Source: Anastrepha obliqua
Taxonomy: Eukaryota; Arthropoda; Insecta; Diptera; Tephritidae
Length of the DNA: 64,000 nt
Assembly (NCBI RefSeq): GCF_027943255.1
Contig: NC_072895.1
Location: 40,584,001-40,648,000, forward strand
Direction of reading: 5' to 3'
Shown here: positions 34,001 through 45,569 of the stretch, in pieces
Layout: each line of letters starts with the position of its first letter
Numbering within the stretch: the stretch's first letter is position 1
Program-made: the position numbers and the translations under genes
Notes under the pieces: model-generated
Told to the model about the DNA's origin: nothing
Seen by the model: only the letters and a program-made list of their open reading frames with translations
The model's database searches: none

Positions 34001-37000
34001 TGAGACGAAAATGTGCCAAATATTTTTTGTAGCAATATTAACCAAAGTTTCAGTGCATGTTTTAATTTAGTAAACGTAATTGAGTTTGAAAGTAGCGCTA
34101 AACATGCATTGAAAAACGGGGCCTTAAAATTGCCTCAAAGTATGTAATCATTTCATTTAATTATTGGAAATTCACCGACAATTGCTTCTCTAAGGCTTGT
34201 TTATTTTTTTATTCTAACAGGATATTAAGCATTGGGGTATGAATCTCTTGGAACAACAGGACCCCGCTGCTCAGGCTATTAAAAATCGTCCAGTAGTACT
34301 ACGTAATAGGCGGCAGCGCAAGAAAAAAGACGATACTGTTTTAAATTTACCTTATTTCTTTTACAACTTTGCCAAAGACCACAGCTTGCCGAATTTGATA
34401 TGGAATCACAAGGTTAGCTAACAAATTAAATCAAACTCAGGGTAGGGTAAATGCTAATTGGGGTGCCTAACATTCAGAAATCTTTCATTGACTCATTCAA
34501 CATTTATCGCCAAGAATTTTTTATTTGTCTTGCCTTTCGCTCATTTGAATCGGTAACGAAACTTAAGGGCGAATAAATTGAAAAGAGTACTTCATACTTT
34601 CATCACATATACACATATGTGTGTGTATGTAGGTAGGTGAAATGGTGGAAGTATCAGTCTGGCACTCCCCAAGTAGCATTAAAGCACCGTTTTGCTAACA
34701 TTTTGAGACCCCTAATGACACTGTATGTACTTCACATAGATATTTTTCAATTAAATTTTTTTCTTACAGACACGTGAGGAGTTACGTATTTGCTTGGAGA
34801 ATGAATTACGTCAATTTATGAACGACCGTGACTTAGCAGGCAATATGATTGTGGCGTGGAATTACCAGGAATTCGAAGTCACTTATCAGGTATAATCATT
34901 TGAGAAGAAAATCAAACAAAAATTTACAGGCATAAAATAATAATTAAAAAACCTTCTTTCCTTTTAGTGCTTGGCTGATGAAATCCAAATTGGTGACTAT
35001 TACATACGTCTAATCTTGGAGAAAGACGACTGGCCCCAAAATCTTGTGAAAGATCCGTAAGTATATTATATTTTTAGCCCTAGCCCAGAATCTATTTATT
35101 TATTTTCCTATCGTTTTAGTATCGAACTTTTTAATGCACTTTATCGCCGTGTTCTCTGCCGCCAGCGTGTCAATGATGACCAACTTACAGTAGTGTCATT
35201 GCAAGCACTTGCAAAGGTCTATCGTCGTTATCACAAAGAAATCGGCCGTTTTAGTGATATGTCATATATATTGCAATTAACCGATCGTGTATGTAGTTGT
35301 ATAATTTTTGTGCACACATTTTGTTCTAATAACAAAATTTTTAATTTGAAATTTGATTTGTAGTGCCTCTCACCATCACTGCGCGATGCACTTATTAATC
35401 TTATATCCTGCCTAGTGTTGGAGAAATCTAATTGCCGTCCACTTGTTGATCACGTGCAGTGCCTTGTCGACTTGATCACTCTGGCACACTTGCATAAGGG
35501 GCGCGCACAGCCTAATACAAAAACTAATGTCATAGAGGCTGGGCCGAATATGGAGGCTTATGAGGAGAAAGATTGGTATTATAATATCGAAAAGGAAGGA
35601 CAGAAGCCGGAGCGTCAAGGTCCCATTACATATTCAGAATTGAAAGAACTCTGGCAAAAGGGTGTCATTACACCGAAAACTCGTTGCTGGGCTATCGGTA
35701 TGGATGGTTGGCGCTCGCTACAACAAATTCCTCAACTAAAATGGTGCCTTATCGCCAAGGGTACACCCATTTACAACGAGACCGAACTGTCATCAAAGTT
35801 GTTGGACATACTTATAAAATGCACGAGCTTCTTTCCAAGTCGCACACAAAACGGCACTGCCGTACTTATTCCCGGACCTAAGTTATCACGCAAATTGTCC
35901 GAATTTGTGTGTTTGCCACATATTGTGCAGGTGTGTCTTACACATGATCCCGGCTTGCTCGAACGCGTTGCCACGCTACTGTGCCAGATTATGGAAGACA
36001 ATCCGGAAATGCCGAAAGTGTACTTGACGGGTGTATTTTATTTTATGCTCATGTACACCGGTAGCAATATACTGCCGATAACAAAGTTCCTAAAAATGAC
36101 ACACATGAAACAGGGCTTTCGCAGTGATGAGGTAAATATTATCAGATTAATTTTGTATACGCAATTTTATTGTAAATATTTTCAGACATCGCAATCCGGC
36201 ATAATGCATCGCAGTATATTAGGGCAATTGCTGCCAGAGGCAATGGTATGCTTTTTGGAAAATTACAGCGCTGAGAAATTCGCGGAAATATTTTTAGGTG
36301 AATTTGATACGCCTGAGGCGATTTGGAGTTCAGAAATGCGACGTTTGCTCATTGAAAAAATATCTGCTCACATTGCTGATTTTACGCCTCGTTTAAAGGG
36401 CCACACGATGGCGCGGTAAGTTTTACAGCAATTGAATTAATTCACAAATAAAACCTAAAATGAAGTGCTATTAAACTAATTGATTCACATCATCTATTGC
36501 AGCTATCCTTACCTTGCCATACCGGCGATTAGCTACCCGCAGCTGGAAAATGAACTCTTCTGCCATATCTATTACTTGCGTCACCTTTGCGATACGCAAA
36601 AATTCCCCAATTGGCCCATTGCTGATCCGGTGCAGCTGTTGAAACACACCTTAGAAGCTTGGCGCAAGGAGGTTGAAAAGAAACCACCACAAATGACTGT
36701 GCAGCAGGCATATCAAGATCTCGGCATCGATTTGACAAAAACACCAAAGCCAGATGAATCGATGATACGCAAAAGTTACTATCGTTTAGCGCAAATGTAT
36801 CATCCAGATAAGAATCCAAATGGTCGTGAGGTATTCGAGAGAGTCAATCAGGCTTATGAGTTTTTGTGCTCGCGTTCGGTGTGGTCTTCAGGTGGGCCGG
36901 ATCCCAAAAACATAGTCCTGGTATTACGTACACAAAGTATACTTTTTGAGCGTTATGCTAATGGTGAGTTTACTTATATTAGTAAATCTTATCTTAAATT

Positions 37001-40000
37001 TTAGCCATAAATGCTTATCTGTTTGTTTTGCATCCATTTAGTCTTGCGCCCCTATAAGTATGCTGGCTACCCACAGTTGATTAAGACCATACGTCTGGAG
37101 ACGCGCGATGATGATCTTTTCTCAAAAGAAGTGCAATTGTTGTCGGCCGCATCAGAGCTTTGCTATCACACTGTACATTGCTCAGCATTAAATGCGGAAG
37201 AGTTGCGACGCGAAGAGGGCATTGAAGCACTTTTGGAGGCCTACACTCGATGCGTATCAATTTTGGGCGTCGATTCTAAACCCGACTCGCTACACTATCA
37301 AGTAATTTCGAATGTGACGCGTTGCTTTGAAGTGGCCTGTAACTTTGAGAAATGCAAACAAAAGATTATTACCTTGCCACAATTGCTTTCGGATGTCTGC
37401 CGCGTAGTCTACTTTAAGGTACAGAAAAACATAACCAAGTTATTGCTCTATTGAGACGCTCTTTTTACTACTCCCCTTAGCATACACTCTCGGTTAGCCT
37501 AGTGACCAGCATGGCGGCGAACAACTACGAACTTCAATGTAATTTAGTGCGTAACGGCGTGCTCTGGTCGCTTCTCCTCTTCTGGTTCGATTATGATTAT
37601 ACGTTGGACGAAAGTGGCGTGCAGGCCAGTGATAAAACCAATCAGCAACAGGTTGCTAACACCCTAGCCAAAATGGCTGTTCTGGCTTGCATTGCTCTCG
37701 CCGGTTACGGTTTGGATTTACATAAGGCGACGAATGGCGCTGATAATAGTGGCGGTGATGGTAATGACTCACCTACCACAACTGCAAAAGCGTCAAAAAT
37801 AAATCCTGCTATCGCTTCGCCATCCTCCTCCGCGTATACGAAAAATGCGCACAACCCACTGCAAAACACCAGCAAACAATTAGCAATAACGAGTAGCGGC
37901 TCGGTCGATGCTGAGCCAAAGACTGCCGTTGCTAAGCAGGACTCTAATGCCAGTAACAAATCCGATGCACTTTCTAATGCATCGTCCACTGAGAAGGAAG
38001 GAAACGGCGAGACGAATGGCAATACAATCGCTAAGACAAACGACTCGAACCTACCGAAGTATACAATAGTCTCTGAGCCGAGAAATACAATCGTGAAGCA
38101 GGTGCTGGATCGCTTGCTCACGCCGTACATAGCAAATAAATTGCCCAAAGAGCGCGCCGGCGATGTGAGTTGAAGAGCAAACTTTTAATTGATTTATGTT
38201 TTTTTTTTGTAATTTTCTTTTTCCTCTTTAGATTTTGAAAGTACTTACATCAAATACGCGCAACCCCTACTTGATATGGGACAACGGCACACGAGCGCAA
38301 TTGGTTGATTTCTTAGAGACCCAGCGTACAACAGCTGTAAAGGAAACATTTGAAGATATAGCTGAGGTTTATAATTTAGTATCAGAATTCCAGTACGACG
38401 CTTGCAAGTAAGTGTAATAAGCCAAAGCACGCTAACGAGATTTATTAAAAAAAAACCTTCGTTTCGCTATAGAGACGAGCTACAAATTGGCGGTGTCTAC
38501 ATACGCATCTATAACGAAATGCCAACATTCCCTATAACTAAACCGAAACAATTCATTATTGATCTGCTGGAGTATCTCAAGCAAGCATATCATTTCTTAA
38601 CCACCACCAGCAGCAAAGAAGAAAATACCAATTTTCCTCCTACACCCATTGCGCCCACAAAAATTGTGCAAGATGGCATTCTAACACCCACACTTGCACC
38701 AAACCATCCACAACTACAACAGCAACCCGCTAGAATAGGCAAAACATTCGATGAGGTGCTGAACGCTTACAATCGCTCAAAGATACGCAATAAAATAGAA
38801 GCCAGTGCATTACTCGAACAACAACAAATCCAACAGCAATACATATACGATTTCGCCAACGATGCGGCATTGCAACAGCATGTGATAATGGTGCTGCAGG
38901 CCCTCATGGCTGTGATAAAGTGTAACGCCGAAGTAGAGATACAATGCATTGGTAATTTCAATATGATTTTCGGTTTTCTAGCACATAATTTGTTCAAAAA
39001 TGTAAGTATAGGTAATTTTTATTTATTTTTTATATTTATTTATTGAAATATGCGTTTATTTACATTCGCAGAACACCGCCGTAAAAACGATTGCGCTTGA
39101 AGTCGTCGCCTTGGTGTCTCGTAATAAGGATTGTGTTTCAGAGATAGCGGCATGCGAATTGCTCGGCCAATTTTTGGTAGCGCTAAAAGACCCTGATTTA
39201 CGCAACAGCCAAGTTAAAGTGCTCGAAACCATGTCTGGCCTCATGAATGTGCAAGAAATGATTAAGGAGGCGCAGAACAAAGGTGCCATCATTTATTTGC
39301 TGGATATGTTTTGTAATTCGCGCAATCCACAGATACGTGAAATGTGCGCCGAAATAATGGCAAAGATGACAGCGGATCGGTTAAGTGGGCCCAAGGTATG
39401 GACTACCCAATCAAGTATTTTTTATCTATATAACATGGAGATGGACATAGTGATATTCTCAGACCTCATTAATACGTTTTCTACAAAACTAAAACAATCA
39501 AAAAGCTTAGCAAAAGATGATTTCAAAATATTATGTATTATGGCTGGATTTCTAGTTTAAAATTTTATCAAGTTTTTCTTATAGGCATTATTATAAATGG
39601 CGCTTATACCCGTTTTGGGTGTTTGGTCGAGCTGCTCCTCCTATTAGTGGTGCATGTCCCTCCACATACGGAAGGATCTACAGTTTTATGTCGCCTCTAA
39701 ACGGCAGATGGTCTTTATGAGACGCTTTTTTCATGGCAGAAATACACTCGGAGGTTTGCCATTGTTTGTCGAGGGGCGACCGCTATTAGAAAATCTTTTT
39801 CTATAAATTGCTATTTCATGGCCGGGTTTCAAACCCAAGCATTACCGAATGGTAGGCGCGCTCCAACACATTCATCTACGGAGACCGCTATTATCCATAT
39901 TTTTAGCCAAACCTAATGCGATTTATCCTCAATGTTCTACCTATCACTGTTTTTTTCGCTTTTTACAGGTGCGCATTACAATTTCAAAGTTTCTCCCTCC

Positions 40001-41374
40001 ACTTTTTGTCGACGCTATGGTTGAATCGCCACAGACTTCAGTGCAATTATTTGAATCAATACACGAGCATCCTGAACTGATATGGAATGATAAGACGAGA
40101 GGGAATGTATGTGAAGCGGTAGCAGATATGTGCGAGAGGTATTTGCTAGTGACTAAAATCTGATAGAAAATTTGAGAAATTAAATTTATATGGATTTTTT
40201 TTCTCTCTTTACAGCTTCTTTAGAGCGCAAAAGATCAACGATAAACATCTGTGGAAAGATCCCGAAATGCTCAAGGACATCATCTCCAATGAAATTGTTG
40301 TTGCGGGTGTATATTTGCGTTTGTTTGTGAGTAATCCTGCCTGGACATTACGCAAGCCGAAACAATTCTTGGCAGATTTGCTAGATTTTGTTGTAGAACA
40401 AATTAGCAAGAGATCCTCCGAGGCAAGTGTTCTTAAGTTGTAGTCAAAGGTATTTTAAATAAAATAACATTCTTCTTCCAAATAACAGAAAGACGCATTG
40501 GAGTTATCTACAAACGCTTTAGTGGAGTTATTACGCTCGCAGCCAAATCTGGCCGACGATATACCTATTTTGGGGCACATACCGAAGCTATTCAATTTAC
40601 TGTCCGTACAGCCTAAAAGCACGCTATCAGTATTACATCAGCTCTCACTATCAGAGGTGATTACTTGTGAAGCTTTTAAAGCAGATTGTTTCTTTTTTTC
40701 AAAGCATTTATATTAAAAATTTCACCTTATTTACCGACAGTTTTGTGTAAGCGCTGTGTCGCAAACTGAATGCATACTTCCGCTAAAAAAATGCATGGAA
40801 CAACATCGGGATTGCATTGAAAAGTCCTGTGAAACGCTAAGCAGACTATTCAAATACCAACACGTAAGCACTTTATAATATTTTATATACGCTTTATCTC
40901 ATCGCACGAACGAAAATTATTGTAGGATTCGCTGATTAGTCAATCGTTAGAGGTTAATTTGGTGCCATTTTTATTGGGCCTCTTGGATAGCCGTCTAGAG
41001 TATGTGGACAATGCTTCGGCGGTGAAGGCGCAAATTGTTGCCGCCCTCAAGGGTATGACACACAATCTCAATTACGGCGAACGAGTTACGCAAATATTGC
41101 TGAAGCATCCCATATGGGCGGAGTACAAAGATCAACGGCACGATCTCTTCATAACAGACACCAATATTAGAGGGTATCTAACAGGTAATGTTATATGTAT
41201 ATATATTTGGCTATTCGGAGAATGTTGCACAGACGTTATAATGTATTTTTCTATTCAGGCATAAATCCCACCGCTGGGTATTTAACGCAAGGGCCAGCGC
41301 AAAATATTGACGTACTCACCTCGCCGCCGCCTATTGATCGTGATGATCCGTCAGCGCGGCCGGCCATAGATTAG
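31020..41374 (+). CDS. Rme-8: Receptor-mediated endocytosis 8 (DNAJC13-type endosomal co-chaperone, 27 exons)
   Basis: Large peripheral endosomal protein that recruits Hsc70 through a J domain and regulates clathrin and retromer function. Exons: 31020-31211, 31277-31417, 31539-31683, 31989-32187, 32275-32779, 32843-33021, 33092-33299, 33379-33789, 33848-33997, 34221-34412, 34770-34889, 34968-35056, 35120-35288, 35364-36131, 36186-36415, 36503-36963, 37042-37418, 37481-38164, 38232-38407, 38473-39001, 39072-39395, 39969-40138, 40215-40422, 40489-40656, 40741-40863, 40926-41184, 41259-41374. The sum is 7293 nt, 2430 residues, matching the family size. Landmarks: N-terminal PH-like segment ([16 protein letters not shown]), GYF_2-like domain near residue 970 ([11 protein letters not shown]...[11 protein letters not shown]), J domain with HPD near residue 1332 ([10 protein letters not shown]), and the IWN-type repeats ([33 protein letters not shown]). 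Intron 23 uses a GC donor. Intron 21 carries a SINE. Confidence 0.96.
39597..39893 (-). mobile_element. tRNA-derived SINE, copy 5
   Basis: Inserted in the intron between exons 39072-39395 and 39969-40138 of Rme-8, opposite to the gene. On the minus strand it runs from a tRNA-like head (GCGGTCTCCGTAGATGAAT) through a decayed B-box (GGTTTGAAACC) to the shared body (CAAACCTCCGAGTGTATTTC) and the 3' end CCAAAACGGGTATAAGCGCC. It is diverged, indicating an old insertion. Confidence 0.8.
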
Positions 41375-42316
41375 TCAATATTCCAGGCATGCAACAACAG
41401 CATGCAGCAATATCTACGTGCTGTAGCTTTCGTTGTGATGTGGCAACAGCATCGGGCAATCAACTGTAGTGTCAAGGCTTTAATTGAGATAACAATGTGA
41501 AGCAAAGCAAGCATGCTAGATGTGCTACTCCCAATCGATTTGTGTATAACATAGCGTAGGCACTCAAAACAAATGACTCCGAACTAAACAAAAAAGGAAA
41601 CATTATTGAAATGCACTTAATCGTAGAATGATTTATTACTTGAGGATTTTTTTGTTTAATATTATTATGTTTTGTATAAATTTATGTGCTATATAAGGCG
41701 CATATGCACGAAGAAACTAAATGATGAAGAGTATTTTTCGAAATTAAGAATATTTAATATTTCCTTAAATTGTGTATATTTACTATTTACTAAATGAATT
41801 GAATAATTTTAATAATGCACTCACAACGGCGTCGATGTGTGTGTTTCTCGAAGACACCAATGCAAATTATGTTTACAACAATGGTGTATATTTGAAAATT
41901 GCAGCGCAGTAGCTATGACGCAAAGTAAACCAAGCAGAACATACAAATTCAATATTCTTACAATTTTCAAGCACACTCACACATACACACATACGTGGAA
42001 TTTTTATATTTGTAGATTATAAAGTTTACAAAATGCATATATACATATGTAGGTGCATACAGCAATAGTACATAATTACACATACACATACTGCATATAA
42101 ATATATACATACTCATATATATATATGTATATACATAAATATATCCAACTTAAAGTGATACAGAATGAAATGAAACTTAATAAAAATCCAAATTCATTTT
42201 TAATGAATGTGCTAAGCATTGCTGTTTGGAATTTGTAGAATTTCTCCCGTTTTTTCATTTCGCTTCTAATTTGATGGCATCTGCAAGCGCAAAATCTTCT
42301 ATTCCACTGCGAAGTA
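41375..42316. other. Rme-8 3' flank
   Basis: The 3' untranslated region of Rme-8 followed by AT-rich DNA with short ATAC/ATAT microsatellite-like runs (about 42020-42145). Transcription converges here with the unidentified minus-strand gene. I see no further coding sequence. Confidence 0.5.
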
Positions 42317-45300
42317 CTAAGTATTGAATAGTAAGCAGAACGCCAACCTAACATAGTCAATTGTTGAGGCGATGGCGGTGCCTAATATGCGCCAACGTTC
42401 CAAGTACAGGATCAGAAAAATGTTGTACTTTTCATTGACGATGCGAAATGAGTAGAGGCGATGTAAATAGCCCAGCACATCAAGTTTCTCGGGAAAAGCT
42501 ATGTCATAATGGCTGAAAAGTGGTAAGAATTAGTAGAATTTTATTTTAGTATGACTACTGTTAGCGTCAAAAGAAAGTGTACACCACACTATGACTACTT
42601 ATTTATTTTGTAATTTCAATTATTTTTTATATTGTAAAAATATAGTTCATACTACAATAAGAACTATATAAAGTAAAGTTTCGAACTTGGTATAAAATTT
42701 GTAAAAATTGAGCAAATATTCATCAAATTTTTCGGCCATGCAGTTTGATAGATCATTGAATTTTGGTATAATAAAGTACAAATTTCAGGTGGTTTAAAAA
42801 TTGCGTTAATTTTTGACATTTTTTTACTGCTGACGCGTGATGGGTGTTTTCTTGCATATAAACAAAGTGGCGTTAAATGGAGAAAATACAAGACCGCGAT
42901 CGAAAAAAAATCTCAAAAATCAGTGTGATTTTTGACCTGCTTAAAATTTGCACTTTACTTAAAGGGGGCAGCTCCTCCAGACAACGAGCTTTTCAATAAT
43001 TTTTTGGTGAAAAACTGAGAGTATTTATTATCTTAAAATAATTTGCATATTAATATGCATACTTAAATGAATATAGAAATTAAAAAAAAAGTGGTGGCGG
43101 TACAGCTGATCAAACGTGGCTCCTTTAATTTACGCCGTACAATGTACAGCCTCTTGTAATCGGCTGAAATCAACCAGACAAAAATTGTTCATTAAAATTA
43201 AAACTTGAAGTGAAAAAGAAAAAAATACATTTTTTTATAAAAAAATTGATCAAAATGTCGTTCTTACTCATCTTTCGTTCGACGCTCATCACTTCACTGA
43301 CTTTAAGGGACTTTTTAGACTTTCCATTAAGCTTAAAACATTGAAAAGATATTCTTTAGATTGTAAATGAATTTTTAAAGCAAAAAAAAAAAATTGAAAA
43401 ATTTGAAAGTGCTGGAGTGCTGCCCCCCCCTTTCGGAATTTTGAAAACCACTTTTGCGCAGTCTTTACACTCACGGTATCCTCTCCATGAACAGTGTTTA
43501 TTTCTGCAGCAGCAGTTGTTGCATTTTTACCACTTTTATAAAAAAAATACAAAATATGCCTCTCATACGCGTTCGAAGATTCCATTTTATTTTTTAACAA
43601 CACGTGCTTCTATCCGGGATTAAAATCACTTGTTGAATGCACAATATATCAAAGAAAATACAAATAGTTCCGTTATATTCCGTGAATAATTATTTGTATG
43701 CAAAAATCGTACAAAAGTGAAATTATGGACTGATATTTAAACTTTTTCGTAAAAATCAGATCTGTTTGGTATCTAGTTTGGCAAAGCAGCTTATTTGAGT
43801 TTAGCTGTTTATGATTTTAGATCAATAAATCTCGATATTTCATAAAGCATCTTATGATAGGTATTTTAATTCAAATGCATGTTTTTAAAAATATCTAAGT
43901 CGACCTAAGTCCACATTTTACTTTAGGGAAGTTGATGATTCAATTAATTGCAGAAGAGGAAGTGACTAAGAGATAAAGAAATGCCGTGAATTATTACCCG
44001 TTATAGTTTTAATTTATAAAAAATTGGATTAAAAAAAAATTGGTTTTGTTTTTCTTGCCGGAATTAGTCTACTAAATTAAACGCTGGTTATAGCCATTGC
44101 CACCCAGATTACCGTTAGGTTGTTTAGGTTGTTTCTATGAGAAGTGTGGGCCTTAGCTGCCACAAATAATATAAGATGCCAGCGGCATGTCACTTCAATT
44201 AATTTCATAAACGAGTTGAAAATTTCAGACTTGTCTTGTTTTTCAGGACTACAGATATGTACGTAGTTATTTTATTCAAAAGAATTACAAAGATTTTAGT
44301 TAGAAATTGAAAAGCTTGGCCTAAATCTCATCCATGGTGTTGTTATTGTAGCAGCATAAACATTCCCCATACATGTACGTGAATGCTACTGGAGAGACAG
44401 TCCTTGGCCGTTGTTGTAATAGCATAAATATTTCTCATACATATACGGGGAATGCTGCTGAGGTAACAGTCCTTGGCTGGAAATAAATCCGGGTCATTCC
44501 GGTAACGTCGAACTGCTGTCATGGAAATGGTTGTATAATCTATCATATAGGGTGGTGCAAAATTAATCACCCTATCGAAAGATTTATAATTTTTGCAAAC
44601 ACTTATGAACTAGAGAGCTGCAGTATACAAACAAAAAAGCAATAGAGCGTGATTAATTTTGCGCCACCATGTATTTAATACGCAATTGTTTTTCCTCAAG
44701 ATTTAAAAAATTTCCCATCACTCAAAATAATTTTTTTTATTTAGTAAAAAAGTTATTTAAAAAAAAATTGGATGATTTATTTCGCGCCACCTTGTATTTA
44801 ATACGCATTTGTTTCTTCTCAAGATATAAAAATTTCCATAACTCTAAATAATTTGTTTTTATTTAGTAAAAGGTATTCAAAAAAAAAAACTGGCTGATTA
44901 ATTTTGCGCCACCTTGTATTTAATACCCATTTGTTTTTTCTCAAAACTTACCATACCAAATTATGACTTACTTTTCGAGTATATACTGCACCTCAGCGTA
45001 CGACCAAATAAATATTACAGCTGGATATATCGCACCCTAAATACAAAAGGGTCACAACTCAAAATATGCCTTCTGCTGAGATATGAACGAGACGTTATCA
45101 ATAAAACGGTCCGCGGATGACATATGGCAAAAATAATTTTTTTGTTTTTTGATAGGACTGTTATAAGCTTACATGGCAAATTTCAGCGTGATATGTCACA
45201 TAGTTTCTTTTCTGTGCTACTGTAAACAAGTCAAGCTCGAGTGTGGAAAATTTTGAGTTGTGACCCTTTTGTATTTAGGGTGCGATATGATGGGCAGCAA

Positions 45301-45426
45301 TACAAATATGGCCAAGATAAAGGTGAAAGCCACTTTGAGAATGGTGGGAAAAGGTAGCGGCTGTAACCATGTGCTCACTAAATGATCGATAAATGGTTGC
45401 TGATAGTAAATTAATTTACTAAACAA
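42317..45426 (-). CDS. Unidentified multi-pass membrane-protein gene (partial model)
   Basis: Two exons on the minus strand look genuine. The upstream one (about 45426-44967) begins at or before ATG 45432-45423 (MSLFSKLIYYQQPFIDHL) and runs through a hydrophobic helix (LKVAFTFILAIFVLLPI). After a miniature transposon at 45031-45284 it continues in a compatible frame (PAVIFIWSYAEVQYILE) to a strong donor (AAAA/GTAAGT). The last exon (42526-42317) follows a pyrimidine-rich acceptor (CCACTTTTCAG) and encodes HYDIAFPEKLDVLGYLHRLY, then FLILYLERWRILGTA and CLLFNT-stop. The donor and acceptor phases match (phase 2). I do not recognise the family. The open frame at 45776-45570 (VIVNTWMLYTYAFWRYC) may be a further exon, but I could not join it in phase. 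It could equally be a decaying pseudogene, given the insertion. Confidence 0.5.
42961..43433. repeat. Possible miniature inverted-repeat element
   Basis: The left edge AAAGGGGGCAGCTCCTCCAG and the right edge CTGGAGTGCTGCCCCCCCCT are imperfect inverted repeats about 450 bases apart. The right edge interrupts a mariner-like reading frame exactly at its Lys-Gly-Gly residues, as an insertion would. Target duplication is unclear. Confidence 0.4.
43434..43603 (-). pseudogene. Mariner-like transposase HTH fragment
   Basis: On the minus strand the frame reads MESSNAYERHILYFFYKSGK, TTAAAEINTVHGEDTV and KTAQKWFSKFRKGG. This is the first helix-turn-helix of a mariner/SETMAR-type transposase, preserved without stops. 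It then runs into unrelated sequence at the putative inserted repeat. The family is different from the two mariners at 18 and 21 kb. No terminal repeats of its own were found. Confidence 0.65.
44337..44533 (-). repeat. Short LINE-end repeat, copy 4 (one and a half units)
   Basis: Plus-strand order: GTTGTTATTGTAGCAGCATA, CATTCCCCATACATGTACG, CAGTCCTTGGCCG. A second unit follows (GTTGTTGTAATAGCATAAAT, CATACATATACGGGGAATG, CAGTCCTTGGCTGG) and then AATCCGGGTCATTCCGGTAA and CGTCGAACTGCTGTCATGG. The last part matches the LINE 5' region at 5095-5160. Read on the minus strand the tail is GCTGCTACAATAACAAC. Confidence 0.7.
44549..44671. mobile_element. Small TA-flanked inverted-repeat element
   Basis: GGGTGGTGCAAAATTAATCA at the left and TGATTAATTTTGCGCCACC at the right are near-perfect inverted repeats about 120 bases apart, with TA at the left border. 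Size, AT target and termini suit a miniature element of the Tc1/mariner type. Its right terminus is the start of the tandem array that follows. Confidence 0.5.
44646..44950. repeat. Tandem array, about 122-bp period, 2.5 copies
   Basis: Three occurrences of GCGCCACC(A/T)TGTATTTAATA start at 44661, 44784 and 44906, with period 123 then 122. The units share TTGTTT(T/C)TTCTCAAGAT, AAAATTTCC and TTTTTATTTAGTAAAA. Each unit starts with the TGATTAATTTTGCGCCACC terminus of the adjacent inverted-repeat element, suggesting the array arose from it. Confidence 0.75.
45031..45284. mobile_element. Miniature inverted-repeat transposon (254 bp) inside an exon
   Basis: The inverted repeats are perfect over at least 35 bases (CGCACCCTAAATACAAAAGG and onward at the left; its exact complement at 45250-45284). 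Including the flanking ATAT on both sides the symmetry is 39 bases, so ATAT is the likely target duplication. The interior has no coding capacity. It interrupts the hydrophobic exon of the unidentified minus-strand gene. Confidence 0.75.
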
Positions 45427-45569
45427 TGACATCTGCTTCCACTGTTTCTTATAGAAAAGAAATGAAGAATAAATTTTTGATTCTTAATTTTTATACGATT
45501 TCAGAATCTTCAGAACAAATAAAACCAACTTCTACGAACCATATCAGTAAGAAAGCAACACAAAAAAAT

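Noticed and set aside
37705..38148. 147-codon minus-strand frame inside Rme-8 exon 18
   Set aside because: Antisense shadow of an Asn/Ser/Ala-rich low-complexity coding segment.
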